Part shown: positions 56,417 to 64,000 of the stretch, piece by piece | Numbering within the stretch: position 1 is the first letter of the stretch | How the letters are laid out: every line of letters begins with the position of its first letter | Assembly (NCBI GenBank): GCA_018715595.1 | Contig: DVLI01000026.1 | Coordinates: 253,966 to 317,965, forward strand | Direction: 5' to 3' | DNA: 64,000 nt | Source: Candidatus Caccoplasma merdavium | GTDB lineage: Bacteria > Bacteroidota > Bacteroidia > Bacteroidales > UBA11471 | Made by a program: the position numbers and the translations under genes | Notes under the pieces: model-generated | Databases searched by the model: none | The model's input: the letters and a program-made list of their open reading frames with translations, nothing else | What the model was told of the DNA's origin: nothing

Positions 56417-58402
56417 ATGATGAGACACCTTTGCCACAAAACGATACTTTCTCTGGTCGTTTCGCTTATTTTAATTGCCCCGGCAGTCGGGCAGACAACT
56501 ACCAACAAAAACAAAAACCGGTCGCCGCAAACCACTTTCTCCCGCAAGACCATCGAAGGGAAAGAATATTACTTCTACCGCATCGAAGAAAATGACGTGC
56601 TCGACAGCATCGGGCTCAAATTCGACGTCACACCCGACATCATCATACAGTACAACCCCGAGATAAAACAATCGCCCCTCACCGAAGGGCACCTGCTCAT
56701 CATACCGGTGCGATACAACACGGCACAGATAGCCAATGCCCAAAAGACGTTTGACCACATCGTCGCAAGCGGAGAAACACTCTACTCGCTCTCTCGCATG
56801 TACGGCATCTCCATCAATCGGATAACAGCCCTCAACCCGGGCTCCGAAGAGGTCATAAAGGTGGGTGACACCTTAAAGATTCCGCAAAACGCCATCGTGG
56901 GCAATCCCATACAGTCACAAGACGCCTATGTCTACCACACCGTGGCCAAGGGAGAAACCCTCTACTCCCTCTCAAAACGGTATCGCACAACGGTCAACCA
57001 CATTCTGAAAGAGAACCCCGGCATCACGCCCGAGACGTTAAGTGTGGGAGAAGTCATACGCATCGCATCGGACAACAAAGAGTTGTCGCAACCGCAGCCC
57101 AAACCCGAAATTTTCTATTACAAGGTAAAAAGCCGCAAAGAGACCATCGAAAGTGTAGCTGAGGCGTTCGGCGTAACGGTCGAAGATATTCTTGCCGTGA
57201 ATGACGGAAAAGACAAGGTGCAACGGGGAAATACCGTCGCCATTCCCAAGAAGGTATCAAAAGAAAACACGACAAAGTCCTCGGTTCCGCAACTCAACCG
57301 AATAGAGAAACAGGCCGGCGAGCCCTATAATATTGCCATCATCTTACCATTCATGACCGACCGGCCACTCGACACGCGTTCAACACTCTACACCGAATTT
57401 TATCAAGGATTTCTCTTGGCTGCCGACAGCATGAAACAGGCCGGCATGTCGCTCAACATCTATGCCATCGACACCCGGGGAAACCATGAATATGTTGAGT
57501 CGCAACTCAAAACCCTGGCCGACAAGAAACTCGACCTGATTATCGGCCCGGTCGAAGACGACGATATGACCTCGGTCGCTCAATTTGCCAAGAAACACGA
57601 CATCAACATGGTGAACCCGTTCGCCGTAAAGAACAATGAGGCCGAACGCAATGAGAAAGTGTTCCAATGCAACATACCGCACGATAACCTCTACACACAA
57701 AGCCGCGAAAAAATCATTGAGGAGATAAACGACCGTTATGTCGTCTTCGTCATCGACGACAGTGGCAAAGAAAACAGCAAAAACAGTTACCTCGACCTCA
57801 TCAAGAAAACACTCTTGCAACAGGAACGCGATTTTGTCGAAATCTCCTTGGGACAAGACCCCTACATGGAAACGTTCAGCGAAATGGTTCCGAACGCCAC
57901 CGACATCATGTTCCTTACCAACGCATCGAGCCGCAGTTCGGTGGGGAAAGTGCTGGCACCTCTGAGCAAGCTGAAAGAGGAAAAGCCCCAACTCAATATC
58001 TCGCTCTATGGCTACCCCGAATGGCAACTCTACACCAAAGAGTATATCAACCAGTTCCACCAACTCAACACCACCTTCTTCTCCCGTTTCTACATGTTGC
58101 CCACCGACTCGGCGGCCATGGAGATACAAGACAAATTCTTGTATTGGTTCCATCGCGATATGTTGCCGGCCAATCCCCAACACGTCTTGCTGGGATACGA
58201 CACGGGGCTTTTCTTCCTGACAGCCCTGCAACAGTTCGGACGTTGCTTCGACCGGGAAATATCGACATTGGCCTACCCGGGAATACAGACCGGATACCAT
58301 TTCCAACGCATCAACAATTGGAGTGGATTTTTCAACAACACCATCTACTTCTTGCGTTTCAAGCCGACACTCGAAATCGTAAGAGAAACCATTACCGAAT
58401 AA
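56417..58402 (+). CDS. LysM-repeat protein with periplasmic-binding-protein fold
   Basis: A 661-residue exported protein with a signal near 8-26. Four LysM-type modules follow (51-97, 112-156, 171-217, 233-277); the second and third share SGETLYSLS/KGETLYSLS, and the fourth is more divergent. From about residue 300 to the end there is a type 1 periplasmic-binding fold (PYNIAIILPFMTDR, EFYQGFLLAADSMKQAG, DLIIGPVEDDD). It probably binds peptidoglycan and a small ligand or a peptide in the periplasm; the ligand is unknown. It is paired with an outer-membrane barrel gene 7 bases downstream. Confidence 0.85.
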   Translation: MMRHLCHKTILSLVVSLILIAPAVGQTTTNKNKNRSPQTTFSRKTIEGKEYYFYRIEENDVLDSIGLKFDVTPDIIIQYNPEIKQSPLTEGHLLIIPVRYNTAQIANAQKTFDHIVASGETLYSLSRMYGISINRITALNPGSEEVIKVGDTLKIPQNAIVGNPIQSQDAYVYHTVAKGETLYSLSKRYRTTVNHILKENPGITPETLSVGEVIRIASDNKELSQPQPKPEIFYYKVKSRKETIESVAEAFGVTVEDILAVNDGKDKVQRGNTVAIPKKVSKENTTKSSVPQLNRIEKQAGEPYNIAIILPFMTDRPLDTRSTLYTEFYQGFLLAADSMKQAGMSLNIYAIDTRGNHEYVESQLKTLADKKLDLIIGPVEDDDMTSVAQFAKKHDINMVNPFAVKNNEAERNEKVFQCNIPHDNLYTQSREKIIEEINDRYVVFVIDDSGKENSKNSYLDLIKKTLLQQERDFVEISLGQDPYMETFSEMVPNATDIMFLTNASSRSSVGKVLAPLSKLKEEKPQLNISLYGYPEWQLYTKEYINQFHQLNTTFFSRFYMLPTDSAAMEIQDKFLYWFHRDMLPANPQHVLLGYDTGLFFLTALQQFGRCFDREISTLAYPGIQTGYHFQRINNWSGFFNNTIYFLRFKPTLEIVRETITE

Positions 58403-58409
58403 CCCGCCC

Positions 58410-59108
58410 ATGAAACGCATATCCTGCATCGGACTCTTATTCGCGCTGTTCTTCACGTTTGCCACCCAGACCCCGGCCCAACGCCGCTACAACGATTACC
58501 GAGCTGTCTCATTCGGCGTCAAAGGCGGAGCCACGCTTTCGAAAGTCAATTTCAGGCCATCGGTGCGAGAAGGATTCCTTCCCGGCATGACGGCAGGTGC
58601 CTCGGTGCGCTATATCGAAGAGAAATATTTCGGAATTATCGGTGAGGTCAATTTCTGCCAATTCGGCTGGAAAGAAGACTTTTCGCGCCAAACGCCCGAT
58701 ACCTACCAATTCAGCCACACGATGAATTACCTCACGGCGGCGATGCTCTCCCACATCTTTTTCGGCAATGAACCGATACGGGTATTCATCAACATGGGTC
58801 CTCAAATCGGATTCTATCTGTCAGACAGTTACACCTCGAACTTCGACATCAATGACTTGCCCAATTTTTCAGCCAGTTGGGAGACCCAGCAATACTATGA
58901 GCCTATCAAGACGAAACTCGATTACGGTATTACTGCCGGTCTCGGCATCGAACTGAAACTGAAAAAACACAGCATTATCCTCGAAGGTCGTTATTATTAC
59001 GGGCTGAATGATTTCTTCGAAAACAGCAAGGGTAAAGATGCCTATTTCTCGGCATCGGCGCACCAACAAATAACGGCAGGCATCGCCTACATGTTCCATC
59101 TCAAATAA
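58410..59108 (+). CDS. PorT-like outer membrane beta-barrel protein
   Basis: A 232-residue protein. A signal peptide (about 1-23, ending AQ) precedes alternating beta strands of an eight-strand-type barrel (SFGVKGGATLSKVNF, GASVRYIEEKYFGIIGEVNF, AGLGIELKLKKHSIILEGRYYYG), and it ends in an aromatic-rich strand (ITAGIAYMFHLK) recognised by the Bam complex. It resembles the OMP_b-brl_2/PorT family in general. Whether it is the true PorT of the type IX system is not clear. The gene pair with the LysM protein suggests a cell-wall-to-outer-membrane link. Confidence 0.8.
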   Translation: MKRISCIGLLFALFFTFATQTPAQRRYNDYRAVSFGVKGGATLSKVNFRPSVREGFLPGMTAGASVRYIEEKYFGIIGEVNFCQFGWKEDFSRQTPDTYQFSHTMNYLTAAMLSHIFFGNEPIRVFINMGPQIGFYLSDSYTSNFDINDLPNFSASWETQQYYEPIKTKLDYGITAGLGIELKLKKHSIILEGRYYYGLNDFFENSKGKDAYFSASAHQQITAGIAYMFHLK

Positions 59109-59128
59109 TCCTCAATCCTCCATAAGTG

Positions 59129-59168
59129 ACAAGGAAGGGGCGCTGTCGCGACAGCGCCCCTTCCTTGT
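59129..59168. terminator. Perfect 20-base hairpin terminator
   Basis: The inverted repeat 59129-59148 / 59149-59168 is perfect with no spacer, centred on TCGCGA. It stands between the convergent barrel and MATE genes. Confidence 0.85.
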
Positions 59169-59190
59169 GGATTTTATAATCAAATCTTTC

Positions 59191-60552
59191 CTACTGCACC
59201 TGCAAATTCCGTCGCGACATCTTGCGTATGTGATACAAGAGCGCTATGACCGCAACGACAAAAGCCACCATGTCGGCAATCGGAATGCTCCACCACACAC
59301 CGTCGGTACCATAATGACGGGGAAGCACCAAGAGACAAGGTATCAGGAAGAGTAATTGCCGAGAGAGAGAAAGGAAAATCGAAATCTGCGATTTGCCAAT
59401 CGACTGGAAGAACTGGGTAATGACAATCTGCAACCCGACAATGGCAAAGGCCGCACTCATGATGCGCAGGCCGTTACGCGAGACGGCCAGCAGTTCGGGA
59501 CTGTCGGTAAAGAAACTGACTATCACGCCGGGAATCAATTCATTGGCCAGGAATCCGAGTGTCGTAATGCAACCGCCGAAAATCAAGCCATAGTGCAACG
59601 TCTGTTTCACCCGGTCGAAACGGTTGGCTCCGTAATTGTATCCGATAATGGGTTGCATACCTTGCGTCAGCCCCAACACTACCATTACAAACAGCGTAAG
59701 CATGCGGTTGACGATACCATAAGCTCCGATGGCCATGTCTCCGCCATAACTTTGCAGAGAGGTATTGATGATAATGACCACGATGCACGAGCATGAGTTC
59801 ATCAGGAATGGAGACATGCCGATGCCCAAAATGGCCGACACAATGCGACGATGGAGCTTGAAATATCCTTTCTTGAACGAGATGAAACTGTTTTTTCCCA
59901 AGAAATGAGACAAGACCCATATCAACCCCGTGAGTTGCGCTATCGCCGTGGCCAAAGCCGCCCCCCGTATGCCCCAACCGAGCAGGAAAATAAATATAGG
60001 GGCTGCTACGACATTCACCGCTACCGTGAGAAACGATGAGAGCATGGCTTTGCGTGGATAGCCCGTTGCCCGCATCAAGTTATTCAATCCTACAAACAAA
60101 TAGGCTATGGGATTGGCCAACAGGATAACCTGCATAAAATCCCGTGCATAGGGCAAGGTCTCTTGACTGGCTCCGAAAAAGAGCAAGATGGGGTCGAGAA
60201 ATATAAGCGTCACAATCGTCACCAACACGCCATTGATAAGCAACAAAATCGTGGCGTTGTGCAACACGCAGGTGGCCCGTTGGGTATCTTTTTGTCCCAT
60301 ATAAATCGAACTTATCGTCGCGCTACCCACTCCGACAAGGGTACAAAAAGCTATTATCAAATTCATCAACGGGAACGTTATGGCCAAGCCGGCAATGGCC
60401 ATGGCACCTACTCCATGACCGATGAAAATACTGTCGATGACATTATACAACGACACAACGGTCATGGCAATAATAGCCGGCAGAGAATACTCTACAAGCA
60501 ACTTCCCGATGGGCGCTGTGCCCAAAATTTGAGGAGATTGATCATTTGGCAT
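59191..60552 (-). CDS. MATE family efflux transporter
   Basis: A 453-residue inner-membrane exporter with twelve helices in two MatE repeats, beginning LVEYSLPAIIAMTVVSLYNVIDSIFIGHG in the first and LNSCSC-containing helix 7 in the second. It probably expels cationic or other drugs in exchange for Na+ or H+. The substrate is not known. A -7 box TACCTTTG (60582-60589) lies 30 bases upstream. Confidence 0.92.
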   Translation of the reverse strand: MPNDQSPQILGTAPIGKLLVEYSLPAIIAMTVVSLYNVIDSIFIGHGVGAMAIAGLAITFPLMNLIIAFCTLVGVGSATISSIYMGQKDTQRATCVLHNATILLLINGVLVTIVTLIFLDPILLFFGASQETLPYARDFMQVILLANPIAYLFVGLNNLMRATGYPRKAMLSSFLTVAVNVVAAPIFIFLLGWGIRGAALATAIAQLTGLIWVLSHFLGKNSFISFKKGYFKLHRRIVSAILGIGMSPFLMNSCSCIVVIIINTSLQSYGGDMAIGAYGIVNRMLTLFVMVVLGLTQGMQPIIGYNYGANRFDRVKQTLHYGLIFGGCITTLGFLANELIPGVIVSFFTDSPELLAVSRNGLRIMSAAFAIVGLQIVITQFFQSIGKSQISIFLSLSRQLLFLIPCLLVLPRHYGTDGVWWSIPIADMVAFVVAVIALLYHIRKMSRRNLQVQ

Positions 60553-60581
60553 AATGCACTTTTCCTTTACAATATCGACCG

Positions 60582-60589
60582 CAAAGGTA
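60582..60589 (-). promoter_or_regulatory. -7 box of the MATE gene
   Basis: The minus strand reads TACCTTTG, 30 bases before the ATG. It faces away from the HAD gene promoter. Confidence 0.65.
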
Positions 60590-60620
60590 GCAAATATTTG
60601 TGTAGTCGGTCGATTTTTAT

Positions 60621-60628
60621 TTCCTTTG
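60621..60628 (+). promoter_or_regulatory. -7 box of the HAD gene
   Basis: TTCCTTTG differs from TAnnTTTG at one position and lies 26 bases before the ATG. Confidence 0.45.
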
Positions 60629-60653
60629 CAGCGTTAAACAAATACAATAATTG

Positions 60654-61292
60654 ATGGACAAAAATATGGCTTTCCTTTTTGATTTAGACGGGGTCATCGT
60701 CGACACCGAACCCCAATACAGCATCTTTTGGGACAAAGTGGGTAATGACTACCTTCACGATTCCGACCATTTCGGCATGAAAATCAAAGGGAACACGTTG
60801 CGGCAAATTTTTGAACGTCATTTTGCCGGCCATGACGATTGGCAAAAACAGATTGCCTCGGATTTGCTGGCTTGGGAAAGAGCCATGCGATTTGATTTGA
60901 TTCCCGGGATAGAGGAGTTCTTGAATAAAGTGCGGGAAGCCGGCATCAGCACGGCCATTGTGACCAGTTCGGACAATGAAAAGCTGGACAGTTTATGGCG
61001 AGCACACCCCCATCTCAAATCCTACTTCAACACCGTCATTTCGGCCGACGACATCACCCGTTCGAAACCCGACCCCGAAGGATACCTCCTGGCGGCTCAT
61101 CGATTGGGTGTGGCCCCCCAACAGGCATTCGTGTTTGAAGATTCCCTGGCCGGTCTGCAAGCCGGTCGTGCGGGCGGCATGACCGTCATTGGATTGGCGA
61201 CGACTCTTCCCGCTGAAAAAATCGCTCCACTTGCCGACCGTGTCATCGACCACTTCGTGGGAATTACGCCCGAAAACATCATAGCTCATTGA
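60654..61292 (+). CDS. HAD-family phosphatase, beta-phosphoglucomutase-like
   Basis: A 212-residue cytoplasmic phosphotransferase. HAD motif I is FDLDGVIVD with catalytic D10 and D12, a four-helix cap follows, motif II is VTSSD, motif III the lysine of RSKPDPEGYLLA and motif IV FEDSLAGLQAG. It resembles small sugar-phosphate phosphatases/mutases; the substrate cannot be read. ATG at 60654 is preferred to the TTG just upstream. Confidence 0.9.
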   Translation: MDKNMAFLFDLDGVIVDTEPQYSIFWDKVGNDYLHDSDHFGMKIKGNTLRQIFERHFAGHDDWQKQIASDLLAWERAMRFDLIPGIEEFLNKVREAGISTAIVTSSDNEKLDSLWRAHPHLKSYFNTVISADDITRSKPDPEGYLLAAHRLGVAPQQAFVFEDSLAGLQAGRAGGMTVIGLATTLPAEKIAPLADRVIDHFVGITPENIIAH

Positions 61293-61369
61293 TTGCCACG
61301 GGTACCCGTCTTCGACACCCGTCCACAGTCTACACTTACGGCCAATAAATAGGTCATCGCCCCTCTTTG

Positions 61370-62131
61370 TCAAGGACAATCGGGGTGGTGGTAGCGCCCT
61401 TTTTTCTCCGATATATGTCCGTACTCAATAGCCCGTTGCGGGCAACGATGGATACAAGCAAGGCATTGCACACACCCTTTTCGCTGCCACTGCGGGCGAC
61501 CGGTCGCGTCGGCGCTTATCACTCCGGCGGGACACAAGCGAATGCATTTGCCGCACTTGATACAATCTTCTGTCGCGTAAAAACGATTTTGTGAACGGGC
61601 ATATTTTACAAATAACGGATATATCCAACTTTTCAATCGCGGCAATCTGCCCGAGAAATAAAGCGAGTGCCCTTCTCCATTTTTTATCGCCGCGACAATT
61701 TCCCGCACACGCGCCGAGGCCGATGACAATTTTTGTTTGGCGACAGCCTGCTTATCCACATCGAAACCCGGTAAAAGGATATAGTTGTTGGGCATCTGCA
61801 CCGAGAAAGCCGACGTCAAATCGACTCCTCTCCTATGCAATAACCGAGCCATGATTTTATCGGTCCGCCCACAATCATCGCCACAGACGCACACCACATA
61901 TACAGGCTGCCGGACATATCCTTCAAACGACATCTGTGCGACATACTCATACATCGAAGCCGCCGGCCCCCATGAATGCACGGGGAAAACCAGTATGAGC
62001 GGACGTTCGTCGGGGAAAAACGCAAATGTCGGTTCCTGTTCTGTTATGGCTCTTACAGGCATGGCAAGAGCCTCGGCCAGTTGCCGAGCCACCCACATGG
62101 AATTGCCGGTTGCAGAGAAATAGAGAACCAT
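61370..62131 (-). CDS. EFR1 family flavodoxin-ferredoxin
   Basis: A 253-residue cytoplasmic redox protein. A flavodoxin-like N-terminus (VLYFSATGNSMWVARQLAEAL, about 1-150) is joined to two [4Fe-4S] ferredoxin motifs, CIKCGKCIRLCP and CVQCLACIHRCP (about 195-240). EFR1-type proteins shuttle electrons in anaerobes; the partner is unknown. It lies 7 bases behind kdsA as the last gene of the rsmE-kdsA operon. Confidence 0.9.
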   Translation of the reverse strand: MVLYFSATGNSMWVARQLAEALAMPVRAITEQEPTFAFFPDERPLILVFPVHSWGPAASMYEYVAQMSFEGYVRQPVYVVCVCGDDCGRTDKIMARLLHRRGVDLTSAFSVQMPNNYILLPGFDVDKQAVAKQKLSSASARVREIVAAIKNGEGHSLYFSGRLPRLKSWIYPLFVKYARSQNRFYATEDCIKCGKCIRLCPAGVISADATGRPQWQRKGCVQCLACIHRCPQRAIEYGHISEKKGRYHHPDCP

Positions 62132-62138
62132 TGGCGAA

Positions 62139-62969
62139 TTATATCCCGTGGAATGTATTGACGACTTGGCGCAAAGCCACTAAACGGCCCAACAAAGCAT
62201 CGAGCCGATGCAGGGGAAGCATGTTGGCGCCATCGGATTTTGCCTTGGAGGGTTCGGGGTGTGTCTCCATGAAAAGGCCGTCGACCCCGACCGCGATTCC
62301 GGCACGGGCCATCGTCTCGATAAGACGGGGCACCCCACCGGTAACGCCCGAAGTCTGATTGGGTTGCTGCAACGAATGGGTGACATCGAGCACCACCGGG
62401 AAACCAAAACTTTGCATCTGAGGGATTCCTCGATAATCGACAATCAAATCCTGATAACCGAATGTCGTACCCCGCTCGGTGAGCATAACCTGGTGATTGC
62501 CTGACTCGACGACTTTTCCGGCGGCAAATTGCATGGCCTCGGGCGAAAGGAATTGGCCCTTCTTGATGTTCACAATCTTACCGGTTCGAGCAGCGGCGAT
62601 AAGCAAATCGGTCTGTCGACAAAGGAAGGCCGGTATCTGCAAAATGTCGACATACTCGGCGGCCATAACAGCCTCCTCGGCAGAGTGAATGTCGGTAACA
62701 ACAGGAATATCAAACGACTCCCGCACCTTACGCAAGATGAGCAAAGCCTTCTCGTCGCCGATTCCCGTAAAGGAATCGAAGCGGGAGCGGTTGGCTTTAC
62801 GGTAAGAGCCCTTGAAGATATAAGGGATTTTCCACTTGTCGGTAATCTTCACGATGGTTTCGGCAATGTGCATGGCCATAGCCTCGCCTTCAATGACACA
62901 AGGCCCGGCCATCAGGAAAAAAGTGTTGGAATCGGTATGTTTCAGATTTTCGATTTGAGGGTACATCAT
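62139..62969 (-). CDS. kdsA: 3-deoxy-8-phosphooctulonate synthase
   Basis: A 276-residue TIM barrel enzyme that joins phosphoenolpyruvate and arabinose 5-phosphate to make Kdo 8-phosphate for lipopolysaccharide. It keeps FKGSYRKANRSRFDSFTG, TDIHSAEEA and DVTHSLQQPNQTSG. The N-terminal AGPCVIEGE has C24 where the metal-dependent class carries its metal cysteine; the metal-free E. coli type has asparagine there. A second ATG lies one codon in. rsmE ends four bases upstream. Confidence 0.96.
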   Translation of the reverse strand: MMYPQIENLKHTDSNTFFLMAGPCVIEGEAMAMHIAETIVKITDKWKIPYIFKGSYRKANRSRFDSFTGIGDEKALLILRKVRESFDIPVVTDIHSAEEAVMAAEYVDILQIPAFLCRQTDLLIAAARTGKIVNIKKGQFLSPEAMQFAAGKVVESGNHQVMLTERGTTFGYQDLIVDYRGIPQMQSFGFPVVLDVTHSLQQPNQTSGVTGGVPRLIETMARAGIAVGVDGLFMETHPEPSKAKSDGANMLPLHRLDALLGRLVALRQVVNTFHGI

Positions 62970-62973
62970 AGGA

Positions 62974-63693
62974 TTATTTATCAGCGTTATTTTTCAACAG
63001 GTTCATTACATGCAAGGTGTGACAGGCCACCACGCCGGCCGTTTCGGTACGCAACCGGCTATCGCCCAACGAAATGGGCCGAAAACCATTTGACAGGGCC
63101 AATTCCACCTCCTCGGGACTGAAATCGCCCTCGGGCCCTATCAGCACCAAGGCATCATGCCCGGGTGAATAGCTGTCGGTCAACAAATGTCGCTCTCCAT
63201 CGTGGCAATGGGCGATATATTTCTCCCCGTCAAAAGGTCGGGTGACAAAACTCTTGAAATCGGTCATCTCGTCGAGTTTCGGGCAAACGGCTTTGAGCGA
63301 TTGTTTCATCGCCGAAATCAATATTTTGCGCAGGCGGTCGATCTTCAACTCTTTTCTCTCCGAAAAACGGCACAGCAGCGGGGTTATCGCATCGACCCCT
63401 ATTTCGGTGCACTTCTCGGCAAACCACTCCATGCGGTCGAGATTTTTGGTGGGAGCTATGGCTATATGCACGTTGAAGCCCCATGCCGGAGGTGCCTGTC
63501 GGGTTTCGAGAATTTCTACGGCACAGTGTTTGGGGTGCGCCCATGTGATTCGGGCCCGATAAAAAGTGCCCTTGCCATCGGCGAGCAAAATCTCTTCGCC
63601 TTCGGGCAACCGCAACACCTTCACACAGTGATGCGATTCTTCCTCGGGCAATTCACTGACGGCAGCAATATCGGGCGTGTAAAAGATGTGCAT
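62974..63693 (-). CDS. rsmE: 16S rRNA m3U1498 methyltransferase
   Basis: A 239-residue SPOUT methyltransferase that methylates U1498 in the small-subunit rRNA. It has the N-terminal PUA-like domain (EESHHCVKVLRLPEGEEILLADG) and the C-terminal trefoil knot with LIGPEGDFSPEEVE and LGDSRLRTETAG, the SAM loop. Length is normal. It is the first gene of the rsmE-kdsA-EFR1 operon. Confidence 0.95.
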   Translation of the reverse strand: MHIFYTPDIAAVSELPEEESHHCVKVLRLPEGEEILLADGKGTFYRARITWAHPKHCAVEILETRQAPPAWGFNVHIAIAPTKNLDRMEWFAEKCTEIGVDAITPLLCRFSERKELKIDRLRKILISAMKQSLKAVCPKLDEMTDFKSFVTRPFDGEKYIAHCHDGERHLLTDSYSPGHDALVLIGPEGDFSPEEVELALSNGFRPISLGDSRLRTETAGVVACHTLHVMNLLKNNADK

Positions 63694-63769
63694 GCTTTCT
63701 ATTTTTGGAATAAGACATATCGTCCCCCTTGCCCATGACCTTCGGCAGACGTCGGGAAACGATAATGCA

Positions 63770-63777
63770 CAAAGGTA
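63770..63777 (-). promoter_or_regulatory. -7 box of the rsmE operon
   Basis: The minus strand reads TACCTTTG, 76 bases before the rsmE ATG. Confidence 0.6.
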
Positions 63778-63897
63778 ACAATTACGGCCGATTCATCGAC
63801 ATAAAAGGCGGCCTTTTTAGGGGACAAGGGAATAAAATGATTACAGTAGGACAAAGCGGTTTTTATCATTCTTCGGTTTCACTCGATGCAGACCGCT

Positions 63898-64000
63898 TTA
63901 AGCCAAAGGAGAGTCATTCGCCTCACGCCTTTTCAACTCCTGTTGTATGCGTGAAGCCATTTCATACTCTTCCTTATCGATAGCCTGCTGCAAACGTTGC
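63898..64000 (-). CDS. C-terminal tail of a UVR-motif protein, partial
   Basis: The last 33 codons of a leftward gene enter from the right edge and stop at a TAA (63898-63900). They read QRLQQAIDKEEYEMASRIQQ followed by a basic tail, which is the UvrB/UvrC (UVR) helix-pair motif. In Bacteroidales such a tail is typical of bifunctional-nuclease (DUF151) proteins, but ClpC-like or UvrB proteins also end this way. A possible stem AAAGCGGT (63853-63860) with ACCGCTTT (63892-63899) overlaps the stop. Confidence 0.6.
   Translation of the reverse strand, partial: QRLQQAIDKEEYEMASRIQQELKRREANDSPLA

Noticed and set aside
63729-63983. An 84-codon plus-strand frame at the right end
   Set aside because: It crosses the rsmE promoter and the antisense of the UVR-motif tail; no domain.

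Overview
The window reads as a chromosome segment of a Bacteroidales bacterium (phylum Bacteroidota). Nearly every gene start lacks a Shine-Dalgarno sequence. Instead about twenty intergenic regions carry the Bacteroidota -7 box TAnnTTTG, most often as TACCTTTG or TATCTTTG. The gene content fits: a C-terminal type B sorting domain of the type IX secretion system, a PorT-like outer membrane barrel, MutS2, a LolA-like carrier and a secreted family 2 glycosidase with accessory domains. Base composition is about half GC outside the mobile region. A Barnesiella-like genus is possible but cannot be decided here. No tRNA, rRNA or CRISPR array was seen.

Layout. 1-1102: the N-terminal part of an ABC-F ATPase gene that runs off the left edge. 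1670-5833: a two-gene hexuronate/glycan operon, uxuA plus a GH2 protein. 5.93-12.43 kb: a composite, decayed mobile island. It holds an SMR-MFS efflux operon with a divergent Crp-like regulator, an IS481-type transposase, a HxlR regulator divergent from an operon of one NTF2-like protein and two iron-sulfur flavoproteins, two copies of a long hairpin repeat that each close a plus-strand cargo module, and the N-terminal stump of a tyrosine integrase. 12.7-24.6 kb: housekeeping genes (AddB-like nuclease, proS, OmpA-like protein, EamA transporter, clpB, tgt, lptG-like). 24.7-30.7 kb: a leftward envelope-glycan operon (TPR protein, DUF368 undecaprenyl-phosphate transporter family, Wzx-like flippase, two GT2 glycosyltransferases). 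30.8-37.1 kb: glnS divergent from pstSCAB-phoU. 37.2-39.5 kb: tspO-sodB and corA. 39.5-52.0 kb: mutS2, dxs-trkA-trkH, ftsK-lolA-trxB and a second Crp/Fnr regulator. 52.1-59.1 kb: uvrA with an upstream type IX substrate, and a divergent LysM/periplasmic-binding lipidless protein plus barrel. 59.2-64 kb: MATE exporter, HAD phosphatase, the rsmE-kdsA-EFR1 ferredoxin operon, and the tail of a UVR-motif protein.

How it fits together. Most of the window is core physiology: phosphate and potassium uptake, isoprenoid and Kdo synthesis, DNA repair and envelope building. The accessory region is a stress and export island. An efflux pair and a flavoprotein set each sit beside their own divergent regulator. 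The most unusual observations are the paired 45-base identical hairpin repeats whose second arms differ yet keep pairing through G-U pairs; a PstC permease carrying an inserted segment that resembles part of PstS; ClpB with valine in place of the last Walker A glycine of its second ATPase domain; Tgt without its zinc cysteines; and a GH2 enzyme with lysine where the catalytic acid/base glutamate belongs.
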